Shown one piece after another: positions 25,776 through 34,320 of a stretch of 49,302 nt of DNA. Numbering within the stretch: the stretch's first letter is position 1; the number at the start of each line of letters is the position of its first letter. Under the pieces are notes generated by a model, which saw only the letters and a program-made list of their open reading frames with translations, made no database searches and had not been told where the DNA came from. This DNA comes from an uncultured bacterium (GTDB lineage: Bacteria > Patescibacteriota > Minisyncoccia > Moranbacterales > GWC2-37-73), in contig CAIOVI010000046.1 of NCBI GenBank assembly GCA_903861715.1, forward strand, positions 1 through 49,302, written 5' to 3'. Both the position numbers and the translations under genes were made by a program.

Positions 25776-26188
25776 CGAATAAAAAGTCTTTTATCAGTTT
25801 CAGAAAATTGTTCAAAAATTTCATGTTTTCGAGTTTGAATTGCAAAATAGGTCTGAGCCATGGCAATTTCCTGCTTTTTGGGGTCGCCATTTTGCGCAAT
25901 CAAATAACAAGCGTAACGATCTAATTTCCAATCACGTACTTTTCGCACCGTATTTAAGCCAATGTTCACCATTTTACTGAGCGCAGTAAAATGGTTATCC
26001 ACAGCCTGACCACTATTAAGACATGCCTTGGCAGCTCTAGCAATCACCTCTTCCGCATTTTGCCATTTTTCATATCCCAAAATTGACATCAATTCCCTAG
26101 CTTCCCAATATTCAACACTGCCCTCATCAATTTTCTTAATGCTTTCAAAATTTTTATTCAATGAATTGATAATTATTTCTTTTGCCAT
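25776..26188 (-). pseudogene. dinD: DinD N-terminal fragment
   Basis: First half of DNA-damage-inducible protein D, from ATG 26188 through ...ETDKRLFIR. It then runs four codons into the IS and stops at 25763. DinD features are VEYWEARELMSILGYEKWQN, ACLNSGQAVDNHF, VRDWKLDRYACYLIAQNGDP and AQTYFAIQTRK. In E. coli DinD antagonises RecA filaments; in many genomes its N-terminal domain is shared with phage BRO-like proteins. No LexA box is evident upstream. Here the protein is broken, so that function is probably lost unless the fragments assemble. Confidence 0.88.
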
Positions 26189-26666
26189 GTTGATGTTAAA
26201 AAATTTTAATATTTCATTGGCTCATTTAGGCTAATTCCTGAGTTTCAGGATTTGGCTTGACTGCTGGATTTTTTCTTTGTATAAGTCTTAATTCTTTTTA
26301 AACTATCCGGAATTTCCGGGCAATTCAGGGGGTTTCCCAACAATTCAAGTCTTATTTCGAACTACTAAGAATTATTTAGTAGCTGACCCTATCAATAATT
26401 TGATTTTTTCTGGGTTCATTGTGTTATTTTCTTGGAAATTCGATGTCTAATTCTTTGGCAGTTTTTGAATCAGGCCAAACTAAATTGCCCCGCGTATCAT
26501 AAATGCGCTTCTTCTTTTAATTTATACCTATCTTCCAATTCTAATTTGCTGAATTTTTCCTGATCTTCCTGTTTTGAAAAATCAAATTTAAATTTTTCCA
26601 TAGCGCATAAAAAATAATGACTTATCTTTATATTTCATTCTTACTAACCTTATAGCTTTATAACTT
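26189..26666. other. Gap between dinD and scpA with decayed sequence
   Basis: About 480 bases without an intact gene. It contains a small broken reading frame (26424-26601) and several short palindromes (CCGGAAATTCCGG, TCCTGAAACTCAGGA, and ACTA...TAGT around 26360-26382). The accumulation of palindromes and a frameshifted gene suggests that foreign DNA arrived between scpA and scpB together with dinD. Confidence 0.4.
26424..26601 (-). pseudogene. Small frameshifted gene, about 57 codons
   Basis: From ATG 26601 the frame reads MEKFKFDFSKQEDQEKFSKL, then ELEDRYKLKEEA, and stops at a TGA after HL. A shift into the next frame at that point continues RIYDTRGNLVWPDSKTAKEL, then DIEFPRK, and a TAA at 26426. 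The charged, low-hydrophobicity composition is consistent across both halves, so a single indel in a small real gene is the simplest reading. I do not recognise the family. A sequencing error is an alternative. Confidence 0.4.
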
Positions 26667-27380
26667 TTATCTTTCAACTTCCTTATACTTCAACCTAATT
26701 TCCGAAAAAAGTTCCCCTTGTTCAACATGGATGAGTTTTTGCTTGACCATTTCCAGCATGGCCAAAAAAGAAACCACCACTTCAACTTTGTCGGTCGCAT
26801 TGGCAATCAATTCCGCAAAAGAAGTTTGAACTTTTTGGCGCAGCGTTTCCTGCAAATGCACAATTTTTTCTTCCAAGGTCAAAACTTCTTTGATCATTTC
26901 CTGCTCCAATTTTTCCACCACTGGAATCTCGCCCAGCACTTTTGAAAAGGCTTTGCGCAAATCCTCACTGGTGATTTTTTCTGGCGGATAAAAAACCACG
27001 CCCTGCCCCAAAAAGCTTTCCCGAGCAAAAAAACGCAGCGGATTTTGGAGCAGCAAATTCAAGCCGCCAGCTGCCTCTTTGAACTTTTTATACTCCGCCA
27101 GCTGATGTTCCAAGTCTTTGATTTCTTCTTCTTCCTCCGGCGAAAATTCCAGCAGTGGGAGCAGGGCTTTGGATTTGATCAAAATGAGCTTTGAAGCCAC
27201 CGACAAAAAGTCTGCCAAATTTTGCAAAGTGATGTTTTCTGCTTGGCTGATATATTGCAGATACTGATCAGCAATTTGCGCCAAACTTACCCGGGTGATG
27301 TCCAGCTTTTCCTGCTCGGTCAGTTGCAACAGCAAGTCCAACGGTCCTTCAAATTGTTCAATCTTGATGTTATAAACCAT
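26667..27380 (-). CDS. scpA: Segregation and condensation protein A (kleisin)
   Basis: Kleisin bridging the SMC heads in the bacterial condensin. 237 residues. The N-terminus FEGPLDLLLQLTEQEKLDIT and the following VSLAQIADQYLQYI are diagnostic, as is the helical DFLSVASKLILIKSKALLP. The C-terminal winged-helix region includes VVSFLAMLEMVKQKLIHVEQ. The gene is followed, after a decayed stretch and the split dinD, by scpB. It probably has its own upstream signal, since a gap of 110 bases separates it from the yhcG-like gene. Confidence 0.95.
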   Translation of the reverse strand: MVYNIKIEQFEGPLDLLLQLTEQEKLDITRVSLAQIADQYLQYISQAENITLQNLADFLSVASKLILIKSKALLPLLEFSPEEEEEIKDLEHQLAEYKKFKEAAGGLNLLLQNPLRFFARESFLGQGVVFYPPEKITSEDLRKAFSKVLGEIPVVEKLEQEMIKEVLTLEEKIVHLQETLRQKVQTSFAELIANATDKVEVVVSFLAMLEMVKQKLIHVEQGELFSEIRLKYKEVER

Positions 27381-27490
27381 AATTTAAAAGACAAAATTCA
27401 GTAATCGATAATAAAAACACAATAAAATTATAACTTTCTAATTATAACACCCTTGTAGTATTTCATTATAAATTATTTTTAATAAATTAA

Positions 27491-28501
27491 TTAAGTTTGA
27501 CTTAATAATCTCGCCACTTCATTTTCTAAATCTTCTTTATTTGGTAAATATAATTGATATTTTGACACAAAAAGTTTATTACTTATGCCACCAAGCGCAT
27601 ATTCCATTTTGATTTTATTTTTTCCAGCACTTAAAATAATGCCTACGGGTTCATTATCCTGGCCTGTATTTTCCTCTGCCTTAAAATAATTAAGATACAT
27701 ATTCATTTGTCCGACATCTGCGTGATCCGCTTCGCCAATTTTAAGATCAATCAATACAAAACATCTCAAGATACGATGATAAAACACTAAATCAATATAA
27801 TGATGACGACTATCAAAACTAATCCTAAACTGTCTCTTAACAAAAGCAAAGCCTTTGCCGAGCTCAAGAATAAAGGCTTGTAGGTTATCAATGATTTTTT
27901 GTTCCAATTCCGCCTCTGAATAAATATTTTGCTCTGGAATATTAAGAAATTCCAAAATATACGGCTCCTTGATAAGATCTTCCGGTTTCATTATTTTTTG
28001 ACCTTGTTTTGATAATTTCAATATTTCTTGCTTGTTTTTACTTAAGGCCAATCTCTCAAAAAGCATTGAATTTTTCTGTCTTTTAAGTTCACGAACGGAC
28101 CAGTTTTCAATAACACATTGCTTTTCATAAAAACTACGAGCAAATTTGTCTTCCACTCCCAAGATTTCAATATAATGACTCCATGTTAATTTGCCAGACA
28201 TGTCTGGCATTTTCGGAAAATACAAATATAAAAGCCTCATATATTGCAAGTTTGTCCTACTGAATCCCTTGCCGTGATGTTTAAGTTCCTTGGAAAGATT
28301 TTTTAGAAGTTCTGAGCCATACTCTGCTTTAAGATTACCTTGCTGTTCATACTCTACAATTTTTTGGCCTATTCGCCAATATGTTTGCAACAAAATAGTG
28401 CTAACCGAAGAAATGGCCAATTTTTGTCCCTGCTTAAGCAGCTGACCAATATCAGAAGCAAGATTTTGATATTTGGAAATTAAATTATTTTTGTCCTGCA
28501 T
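27491..28501 (-). CDS. YhcG-type PD-(D/E)XK nuclease (DUF1016)
   Basis: 336 residues. The N-terminal DUF1016 domain has LLQTYWRIGQKIVEYEQQG, LSKELKHHGKGFSRTNLQYM and LTWSHYIEILGV. The C-terminal nuclease core shows HHYIDLVFYHRILRCFVLID with D and the following LKIG, consistent with a PD-(D/E)XK active site, then YLNYF and EPVGIILSAGK. These proteins are widespread in mobile and defence contexts and are thought to act on recombination or DNA structures. It stands alone here, between scpA and an MFS gene. The leader contains an ACGAATCTACGAAAT repeat word. Confidence 0.9.
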   Translation of the reverse strand: MQDKNNLISKYQNLASDIGQLLKQGQKLAISSVSTILLQTYWRIGQKIVEYEQQGNLKAEYGSELLKNLSKELKHHGKGFSRTNLQYMRLLYLYFPKMPDMSGKLTWSHYIEILGVEDKFARSFYEKQCVIENWSVRELKRQKNSMLFERLALSKNKQEILKLSKQGQKIMKPEDLIKEPYILEFLNIPEQNIYSEAELEQKIIDNLQAFILELGKGFAFVKRQFRISFDSRHHYIDLVFYHRILRCFVLIDLKIGEADHADVGQMNMYLNYFKAEENTGQDNEPVGIILSAGKNKIKMEYALGGISNKLFVSKYQLYLPNKEDLENEVARLLSQT

Positions 28502-28555
28502 AGAAATAATCTAACCAAAAAATTAAATACGAATCTACGAAATTTCTCCATGCCC

Positions 28556-28586
28556 AGCAATATAACAATATAACAATGTAACAATT
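28556..28586. repeat. ACAAT-type intergenic microrepeat
   Basis: Runs of ATAACAAT and GTAACAAT units directly after the MFS gene. The same wording, in either strand, recurs at 32918-32954, 43535-43570, 46702-46732, 46842-46874 and 48706-48742, always between genes. Confidence 0.7.
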
Positions 28587-29795
28587 TTATTCCTCTGCTT
28601 TCAACTCCTCTTCACTCTTATTATCCACCAACCTAAAAGCAGGATAAACTCCCAACAAAACCAGGCCAGCAATCAACAGAAAAATATATTTCATCGGAGC
28701 AATGATGAGCAGCATCGCCGAAAGTCCTGTGGCCAGCAAATAGGCCACCGCCCTGGTCGTGCGGAAAAAGCTGATGAGGTCCACATCACGTCCGTCAATT
28801 TTCTTGTAAAAATAAGAATCACGCAAAATCTCCACAGTGGCTGCGCCCACACGTGTGAGCAGCAAAATTGCCGCCCAGACAAAAATGGAGTTTGAGCTGA
28901 CAAAGAAAATCGCCAGAGAGGAAAAAGCCATGATCAGCAAGCCACCGATAATCATTTCTTTTTCACCAAATTTCTCATCCGCCAAAATGCCAATCGGATA
29001 TTCCAACAGCACAAAGGGAATGAGCATCACTGTGAAAGCAATTCCGATTTGCTCCCAAGAAAATCCTCGTCCCAGCAAATAAAGCGGAGCATAAATAATC
29101 ATCAAAGCAAAAAAAACTTCCAAGGCCAAGGAAATCATGTAGATGTTAAGCACATTTTGATTAGTCAGCACTTTCAATCCAATATCTTTCACTGTCAGCT
29201 TGCTGTGAAATCTGCCATTAACGCCTCGCAGTCCAAACAGTCCAATCACAAACATCAAACAGTTGATGCTGAGCGTGGCAATGAAAAGACCGTTATAACC
29301 AAGCGTAGCCAAAATTTCTGTTGACAAAAAAGGCCCCAGCAACACGCCAGCATTCAGAATCATCAAATGAAAACCGCGAATGCGTCCTGACTTTTTGTCT
29401 TCAGAATATTCTTCGATAATAACGTCCAAAATAGTCCAAGCAAAATAGTTGACAATGATATAAAGCATCATCAAAACAGCTCCCCAAATTGGCTGCTTGG
29501 TGAAAATAAGCACAAACAAAAGATAAATTTGGAGCAAAAAAAACAAAAAGAAAGCGCCAGACTTGCCCAAAAGCTTGACGAGCTTGTGCATATTAAGCAG
29601 ACCAAGCAAGGCAATCACATAGGCAATAAAATAAAAAGCACTAACGTTGTGACTGCCCAATTGCTGACTGAAATAATCCGAAGTGACATACAAAAGCAGG
29701 GCTTGCGCAAAACCAAACAAAAAAGAAATCACACTCAAGAGTTTTAATTTCTTTTCATCGGCATGTTCGAGATGTTTGTCTTTTTTCTTTATCAT
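28587..29795 (-). CDS. Major facilitator superfamily transporter
   Basis: 402 residues with about 12 membrane segments, hence an inner-membrane secondary transporter. The segment after helix 4 (EEYSEDKKSGRIRGFHLMIL) fits the loop region of MFS permeases, and a second cytosolic loop holds LADEKFGEKEMIIGGLLIMA. The substrate is not identifiable. Charged tails at both ends (MIKKKDKHLEHADEKKLK and SEEELKAEE) are cytosolic. It follows a small OB-fold gene after 25 bases and is the last member of the aspS-OB-MFS run. Confidence 0.85.
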   Translation of the reverse strand: MIKKKDKHLEHADEKKLKLLSVISFLFGFAQALLLYVTSDYFSQQLGSHNVSAFYFIAYVIALLGLLNMHKLVKLLGKSGAFFLFFLLQIYLLFVLIFTKQPIWGAVLMMLYIIVNYFAWTILDVIIEEYSEDKKSGRIRGFHLMILNAGVLLGPFLSTEILATLGYNGLFIATLSINCLMFVIGLFGLRGVNGRFHSKLTVKDIGLKVLTNQNVLNIYMISLALEVFFALMIIYAPLYLLGRGFSWEQIGIAFTVMLIPFVLLEYPIGILADEKFGEKEMIIGGLLIMAFSSLAIFFVSSNSIFVWAAILLLTRVGAATVEILRDSYFYKKIDGRDVDLISFFRTTRAVAYLLATGLSAMLLIIAPMKYIFLLIAGLVLLGVYPAFRLVDNKSEEELKAEE

Positions 29796-29820
29796 TGTTT
29801 TTATTTTTCCTTAGAAAAAG

Positions 29821-30159
29821 TTATTCTTTCCCTGCAATTTTGATCATGTTTTCCACTCTGGTTCTGGCTGAAAGAATCGCCAGCGTTTCAACTTCAATTT
29901 CGCAAAGATTTTCCGTGGAACTAAGCGGGCCCTTTTTGGCAACACCAGTCACTTCAATCCAAAAACCTTCTTTCAGATTTTTTGCCATCAAAAAAGCTTT
30001 TTCCTTATCAGGAATGATCACCGCATTAGCCAAAAAAGAAAGGTCATTGATTTTCAAAAACAAAATCCCCCCGTGATCTTCTATTTTTTCAACAATTCCT
30101 TCAACTCTAACTTGCTGACCAATATATTGCTCCAATTTTTCGATGGAGATGCGCTGCAT
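29821..30159 (-). CDS. Stand-alone OB-fold protein next to aspS
   Basis: 112 residues with an OB-fold pattern: IGQQVRVEGIVEKIEDHGGI, LFLKINDLSFLANAVI and EGFWIEVTGVAKKGP. The N-terminal part parallels the anticodon-binding domain of the neighbouring AspRS (IGQEVVLTGWVHRRRDHGGI). It starts 4 bases after aspS ends, so the two are co-translated. It could bind tRNA or another nucleic acid. It may derive from a duplicated AspRS domain; both statements are inference. The alternative is an unrelated nucleic-acid OB protein of the tRNA_anti family. Confidence 0.65.
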   Translation of the reverse strand: MQRISIEKLEQYIGQQVRVEGIVEKIEDHGGILFLKINDLSFLANAVIIPDKEKAFLMAKNLKEGFWIEVTGVAKKGPLSSTENLCEIEVETLAILSARTRVENMIKIAGKE

Positions 30160-30163
30160 ATTT

Positions 30164-31957
30164 TTAAATTTGATTTATGATCTTGATGTTAACTTCCTTT
30201 AATTGTTTTTCATCAACCTGACTAGGACTGTCCATCATCAAATCTTTGCCTCTGCCATCTTTCGGGAAAGCATAAATATCCCGAATCGAATCCAAATCAT
30301 GCAGCACCATCAAAATGCGATCGATGCCAGGTGCATTGCCACCATGCGGAGGTGCGCCAAATTTGAAAGCCTTAATCAGAGCTCCAAAACGAGCCTCCAC
30401 GGCCGCTTTGTCATAGCCAGCAATTTCAAAAGCTTGATACATAAGCTCCGGATCATGATTGCGAATAGCCCCACTGGAAGCTTCAAAGCCGTTGACAATC
30501 ATATCAAATTGATAAGCCAGAATGTCCAAAGGATTTTTTTCTGCCAATGCTTTTTTTCCGCCTTGAACCATTGAAAAAGGATTATGTTCGAAATCAATTC
30601 TGCCATTTTCGATTTCTGAAAAGCCATACATTGGAAAATCGACAATCCAACACCAAGCTGCCTTGGAGTTGTCCTTGAGTCCCAATTTCGAGCCACACTC
30701 ACTGCGCACAGCGCCCAAACTGGCGCAAACAATTTTCCAGCTGTCGGCACCGAAGAAAATAAGGTCACCCGCTTTCGCCTCCAATGTTTTGACTATTTCT
30801 TGAGCCAACTCCTCTCCCAAAAATTTCACGATTGGGGATTGTAATTGTCCATCTTCTTTGCAAATTATATAGGCCAAACCTTTGGCTTCTTTGCTTTTGG
30901 CTAATTCTGTAAGTTCGTCAATTTCTTTGCGTGAAAATTTTCCGCCACCTTCGACTTTGAGGGCGTGCACCACGCCGCCATTTTTCACTGTGTCAGCAAA
31001 AACTGAAAAACCGCAATCACTGACTATTTCAGTAATTGGTTTAATTTCCATTTCAAAGCGTAAATCTGGCTTATCTGAGCCATATTTTGTCAAAGCCTCT
31101 CGCCACGGAATTTGCCTGAAACGGCCATTTGACTCCAGCCCAACCACTTTTTTGTTGGAAAATTTCTCCGTCAATTCCAACATCAAGGGCTCCATGATTG
31201 CAAAAATGTCTTCCTGCTGGACAAAACTCATTTCCATGTCCAACTGATAAAATTCTCCATAGTGTCTGTCCATGCGAGGATCTTCATCGCGAAAGCAAGG
31301 CGCAATTTGAAAATAGCGATCAAGCCCGCCAACCATCAAAAGTTGCTTGAATTGTTGTGGAGCTTGCGGCAAGGCATAAAATTTTCCTGGATGAAAACGT
31401 GAGGGCACCAAAAAATCTCGGGCACCTTCCGGCGATGAATTGGCCAAAATCGGCGTTTGGACTTCAATAAAACTGAGCGCATGAAAATAATCTCGCATGT
31501 GCTGAATATATTTGTCTTTTAATTCTAGCAACTTTTGAGCCTCTGGACGCCGCAGATCAATGAAGCGATATTGCAGACGCAAGTTTTCATTTGCCTCAAC
31601 AGCTTTTTCTTCATCCAATTCAAAAGGTGGGGTCAGAGATTTGTTGAGCACTTCCAATTCAACTGCTTCAATTTCAATTCCTCCAGTTTTGAGTTTTGGA
31701 TTCAGCATGTTGGCTGGTCTGCCAGCCACTTTGCCTGTCACCTTAATCACCCATTCGCTGCGTAATTTCTCGACCTCCACCATAATTTTGGCGTTGCCAA
31801 CGGGATCAAATTTGAGCTGGGTAATTCCATAGCGATCTCGCAGATCAATAAAAACGATCCCGCCATGATCTCTGCGCCTGTGCACCCAACCAGTCAAAAC
31901 AACTTCCTGCCCAATATTTGCTTGATTTAATTCTCCACAAGTGTGCGTTCTCAGCAT
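30164..31957 (-). CDS. aspS: Aspartyl-tRNA synthetase
   Basis: Class II synthetase, bacterial type, about 597 residues. In order: OB-fold anticodon domain (GQEVVLTGWVHRRRDHGGIV), catalytic core with QAPQQFKQLLMVGG and motif 2 FRDEDPRMDRHYGEFYQLDM, the bacterial GAD insertion in the middle, and motif 3 with GGNAPGIDRILMVLHD. I start it at ATG 31957 (MLRTHTCGELNQANIG), because AAAGG lies seven bases upstream. The longer frame to 32005 has no such site. Followed by an OB-fold gene and an MFS gene. Confidence 0.96.
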   Translation of the reverse strand: MLRTHTCGELNQANIGQEVVLTGWVHRRRDHGGIVFIDLRDRYGITQLKFDPVGNAKIMVEVEKLRSEWVIKVTGKVAGRPANMLNPKLKTGGIEIEAVELEVLNKSLTPPFELDEEKAVEANENLRLQYRFIDLRRPEAQKLLELKDKYIQHMRDYFHALSFIEVQTPILANSSPEGARDFLVPSRFHPGKFYALPQAPQQFKQLLMVGGLDRYFQIAPCFRDEDPRMDRHYGEFYQLDMEMSFVQQEDIFAIMEPLMLELTEKFSNKKVVGLESNGRFRQIPWREALTKYGSDKPDLRFEMEIKPITEIVSDCGFSVFADTVKNGGVVHALKVEGGGKFSRKEIDELTELAKSKEAKGLAYIICKEDGQLQSPIVKFLGEELAQEIVKTLEAKAGDLIFFGADSWKIVCASLGAVRSECGSKLGLKDNSKAAWCWIVDFPMYGFSEIENGRIDFEHNPFSMVQGGKKALAEKNPLDILAYQFDMIVNGFEASSGAIRNHDPELMYQAFEIAGYDKAAVEARFGALIKAFKFGAPPHGGNAPGIDRILMVLHDLDSIRDIYAFPKDGRGKDLMMDSPSQVDEKQLKEVNIKIINQI

Positions 31958-32044
31958 AATTAGCCTTTCAAGGTTTAAGTTTGAAACAAAAAATTTCAAC
32001 CCCAACTACCGTGTTTATGTATTATTAAAAAAATTTTTGAAATA

Positions 32045-32842
32045 CTACCCAATCAGATGCTTGACCTTGCGAGCCAGGTCACTTGGCACTACCTTTGTTT
32101 TCTCATAATAATCCGAAATGCCCATTGCCCGCACTGCTGCAATATCATCTTCCGCCAAAGAGGCAGACAAGACAATGATCGGCACGTTTTTGGTTTTGTC
32201 GTCCATTTTCAATTTTTGAATTATTTCCGCTCCCCCGGCCGCTGGCATAGTCATGTCAGTAATGAAAAGATCATAAACGTTCTCAGCAGCCATTTTTATT
32301 CCCCAAACTCCGTTTTGAGCATATTCAACTTCATAGCCCTCATCTTCCAATTTTTTGCCAAACATCTCCAAAAAAATTTCTTCATCTTCAATAAAAAGAA
32401 TTCTCTTTTTGTTCCCAACTTGGACTTCTTTTTTTCCACTCAAGCGCTCTTTGTTTTTTTTCTGCTCGCCATATTCATTCAGCAGCCGCTCAATTTCAGT
32501 CACAAGTTCCGATGGGCTATATTGAGTTTTTCCAATAAACCCATCTGCTCCATTATCCCTCGCTTCTTTTTCGTAATCAGTTTTGTTCAGATTGCTGAGC
32601 ACCACAACCTTAAGTCCGGCATCATATTCGCCACTTTTCCTTAGCTGCCTCAGAACATCCATCCCGCTCATTTCAGGCAACACCATGTCCAACAAAATTA
32701 AGTCAAATTTGCTCTCACTGGCAAACTTCAAAACTTCCTTACCAGTCACCGCATTAACCACCTCAAAGCCAGCCGACTCAAATTTTCTTTTATAAATTTC
32801 GGCGATCATCGGATCATCCTCAACCAACATTATTCTTGCCAT
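32045..32842 (-). CDS. Tandem-receiver response regulator
   Basis: About 265 residues holding two CheY-like receiver domains and no output domain. The first (1-125) has RIMLVEDDP, the phosphoacceptor Asp in LILLDMVLPEM and Lys in GFIGKTQ. The second (about 145-265) has RILFIEDEE, LFITDMTMPAA and YYEKTK. Both appear able to be phosphorylated. I start it at ATG 32842 (MARIMLVEDD). A histidine kinase lies 4 kb upstream in the same window but is not in the same operon. Tandem receivers usually act in phosphorelays; the partner is unknown. Confidence 0.92.
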   Translation of the reverse strand: MARIMLVEDDPMIAEIYKRKFESAGFEVVNAVTGKEVLKFASESKFDLILLDMVLPEMSGMDVLRQLRKSGEYDAGLKVVVLSNLNKTDYEKEARDNGADGFIGKTQYSPSELVTEIERLLNEYGEQKKNKERLSGKKEVQVGNKKRILFIEDEEIFLEMFGKKLEDEGYEVEYAQNGVWGIKMAAENVYDLFITDMTMPAAGGAEIIQKLKMDDKTKNVPIIVLSASLAEDDIAAVRAMGISDYYEKTKVVPSDLARKVKHLIG

Positions 32843-32917
32843 ATGTTTAGTTGTTATTATTAGCTTTTTACTTCCTAAGTATACCCAAAACAAAGGTAAA
32901 AGGCAAGCGGGGATGCT

Positions 32918-32954
32918 TACATTGTTACATTGTTATATTGCTACATTGCTAAAT
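32918..32954. repeat. ACAAT/ATTGT-type intergenic microrepeat
   Basis: Successive TTACATTGT, TACATTGTTATATTGC and TACATTGC units upstream of the response regulator. Same family as the stretch after the MFS gene. Confidence 0.7.
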
Positions 32955-33045
32955 TATCAAGACACAAAGAAAGACAACAAGCGAGAGAGAAAAAGAAAAG
33001 ACAATGTGTCATCTGGCGTCGGCCGTGGAATTATGACACAAAAAT

Positions 33046-33243
33046 AAAAGGGTATTAATACCCCAGGGCAAGCCCTGGACTCTTCGGGCTCACGAGGCCC
33101 GTCTCGACTGAGGCTCGCCGAGGTGGACAAGCTTCGTAGGCAAAAACCTTTTGCTGCGTTGCTTCCTCCAAAGGCGGACAGGCTGCTGTGAAATGAATTC
33201 GCCAGCTGGCGAATTCATTTCACTCACTTTGCTAGATAATAAA
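33046..33243 (+). mobile_element. Palindromic non-autonomous IS200/IS605-like element (copy 2)
   Basis: About 198 bases. The first 37 are nearly identical to copy 1 (AATAAAAGGGTATTAATACC, then the CCAGGGC-AA-GCCCTGG hairpin), and it ends with the same GCTAGATAATAA. In between it carries additional material, including CAAAGGCGGACAGGC and a perfect 36-base palindrome at 33188-33223 centred on CAGCTG. No coding capacity. It lies between the response regulator and ispH. Confidence 0.65.
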
Positions 33244-33271
33244 ATAAGGGAGATTATATTTTTACTGAACC

Positions 33272-34150
33272 CTAAAAAATGTCGCCACTTAAACTAACAA
33301 CGACTTCATTTATAACCCAATCCGGGGTTGAAGCTCCAGCGGTAATAGCAACGTTTTTTTTATTCTTAAGCCATCTTTTATCTAATTGCGTCGCCGTTTG
33401 AATGAAATATGAATTTTCATTAATTCGCTTAGCTACTTCAAAAAGGCGCTTGGAATTTGAACTGGCTGGGTCACCAAGCACAATCACAACGTCGCTGCTT
33501 TTTGCCAGTTGGCTGATTTCGCTTTGACGGCTATGCGTCGCCAAGCAAATTGAATCCAAAATTTGAGCCTGGGGATATTTTTTCAAAATTTCCTGACCAG
33601 CAAACTGCACAAATCCTTGATCCTGGGTCGTTTGAGACAAAACCGCAATTTCTTTGTCAGGATCCAAACTTAAAGTAGCCAAGTCTTTCATTTTTTCAAC
33701 AAAAACAGCAACATTGCCGCCCCACTGAAAAATTCCCACCACCTCTTTGTGTGTTTTTTCGCCAATGATGACAATTTGCACTTCTTTTTCAAAAAAGTTT
33801 TTCGCCAACCTTTGCACCTTGATCACCCGCGGACAAGTCGTGTCAACCAAATTAATTTGATATTTCTTGGCCAACTCATAAATCCTTGGCCCTGCACCAT
33901 GAGCCGTGATCACCAAGGTCCCAATTTGATTTTTGTTTTTTTCAAAAAAATCTTCCAAAGTGCCTTCAAGATTTATTTTTTTCACGCCCAAACTTTCAAT
34001 TTTGGCCACCACTTCGTCATTGTGCACCAAGGAACCCAACACAAAAATCGGCTTTTTCACCTCTGGGTCTCTGGCAATTTTTTCCACCATTTCAAAGGCT
34101 CGCTGCACTCCTTCACAGAAGCCAGCGTATTTACTGAGTGTTATTTTCAT
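33272..34150 (-). CDS. ispH: 4-hydroxy-3-methylbut-2-enyl diphosphate reductase
   Basis: Iron-sulfur enzyme of the last step of the non-mevalonate isoprenoid pathway, yielding IPP and DMAPP. 292 residues, typical. Start MKITLSKYAGFCEGVQRAFE with the first cluster cysteine, LVHNDEVVAKIESLGV, DTTCPRV with the second, VLSQTTQDQ, and DSICLATHSRQ with the third. The cluster and substrate residues are all there. No other isoprenoid gene is in view; the undecaprenyl carrier used by MraY would need this pathway. Its leader contains a repeat also found before recQ. Confidence 0.93.
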   Translation of the reverse strand: MKITLSKYAGFCEGVQRAFEMVEKIARDPEVKKPIFVLGSLVHNDEVVAKIESLGVKKINLEGTLEDFFEKNKNQIGTLVITAHGAGPRIYELAKKYQINLVDTTCPRVIKVQRLAKNFFEKEVQIVIIGEKTHKEVVGIFQWGGNVAVFVEKMKDLATLSLDPDKEIAVLSQTTQDQGFVQFAGQEILKKYPQAQILDSICLATHSRQSEISQLAKSSDVVIVLGDPASSNSKRLFEVAKRINENSYFIQTATQLDKRWLKNKKNVAITAGASTPDWVINEVVVSLSGDIF

Positions 34151-34154
34151 ATAA

Positions 34155-34320
34155 CCGATACGAAACTAAGAATTAAATACGAATCTACAAAAAATCTGTC
34201 TTCGCGAGAATTTATGTATTCATAAATTCGTGGCGATCCAGGAAATTATAAAGACGCTCTCCGTCGGTTCAATGTCTCTGACTTGAACCGCACTGTTCTT
34301 GTTTAAGGCTAAATTCTAAG
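34155..34320 (-). repeat. Leader repeat family C (upstream of ispH)
   Basis: Begins CCGATACGAAACTA and contains ACGAATCTACAAAAA, a variable hairpin (GAATTTATG-TATT-CATAAATTC at 34208-34229), GTGGCGATCCAG and then TTTAAGGCTAAATTCTAA. The same ordered words occur at 48506-48616 before recQ, with another hairpin in the variable slot. Both copies lie within a few bases of the gene start. Confidence 0.65.

Noticed and set aside
26424-26601. Antitoxin gene for a toxin-antitoxin pair
   Set aside because: The small frame is broken by a frameshift and no toxin is adjacent, so I list it only as a broken small gene.
32057-32644. 195-codon plus-strand frame opposite the response regulator
   Set aside because: Antisense to a clear tandem-receiver gene, with no plausible start or family signature.
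33046-33243. Integron attC-like site
   Set aside because: It has nested palindromes but no GTTRRRY core sites and no integrase; the similarity to the IS200-like left end explains it better.
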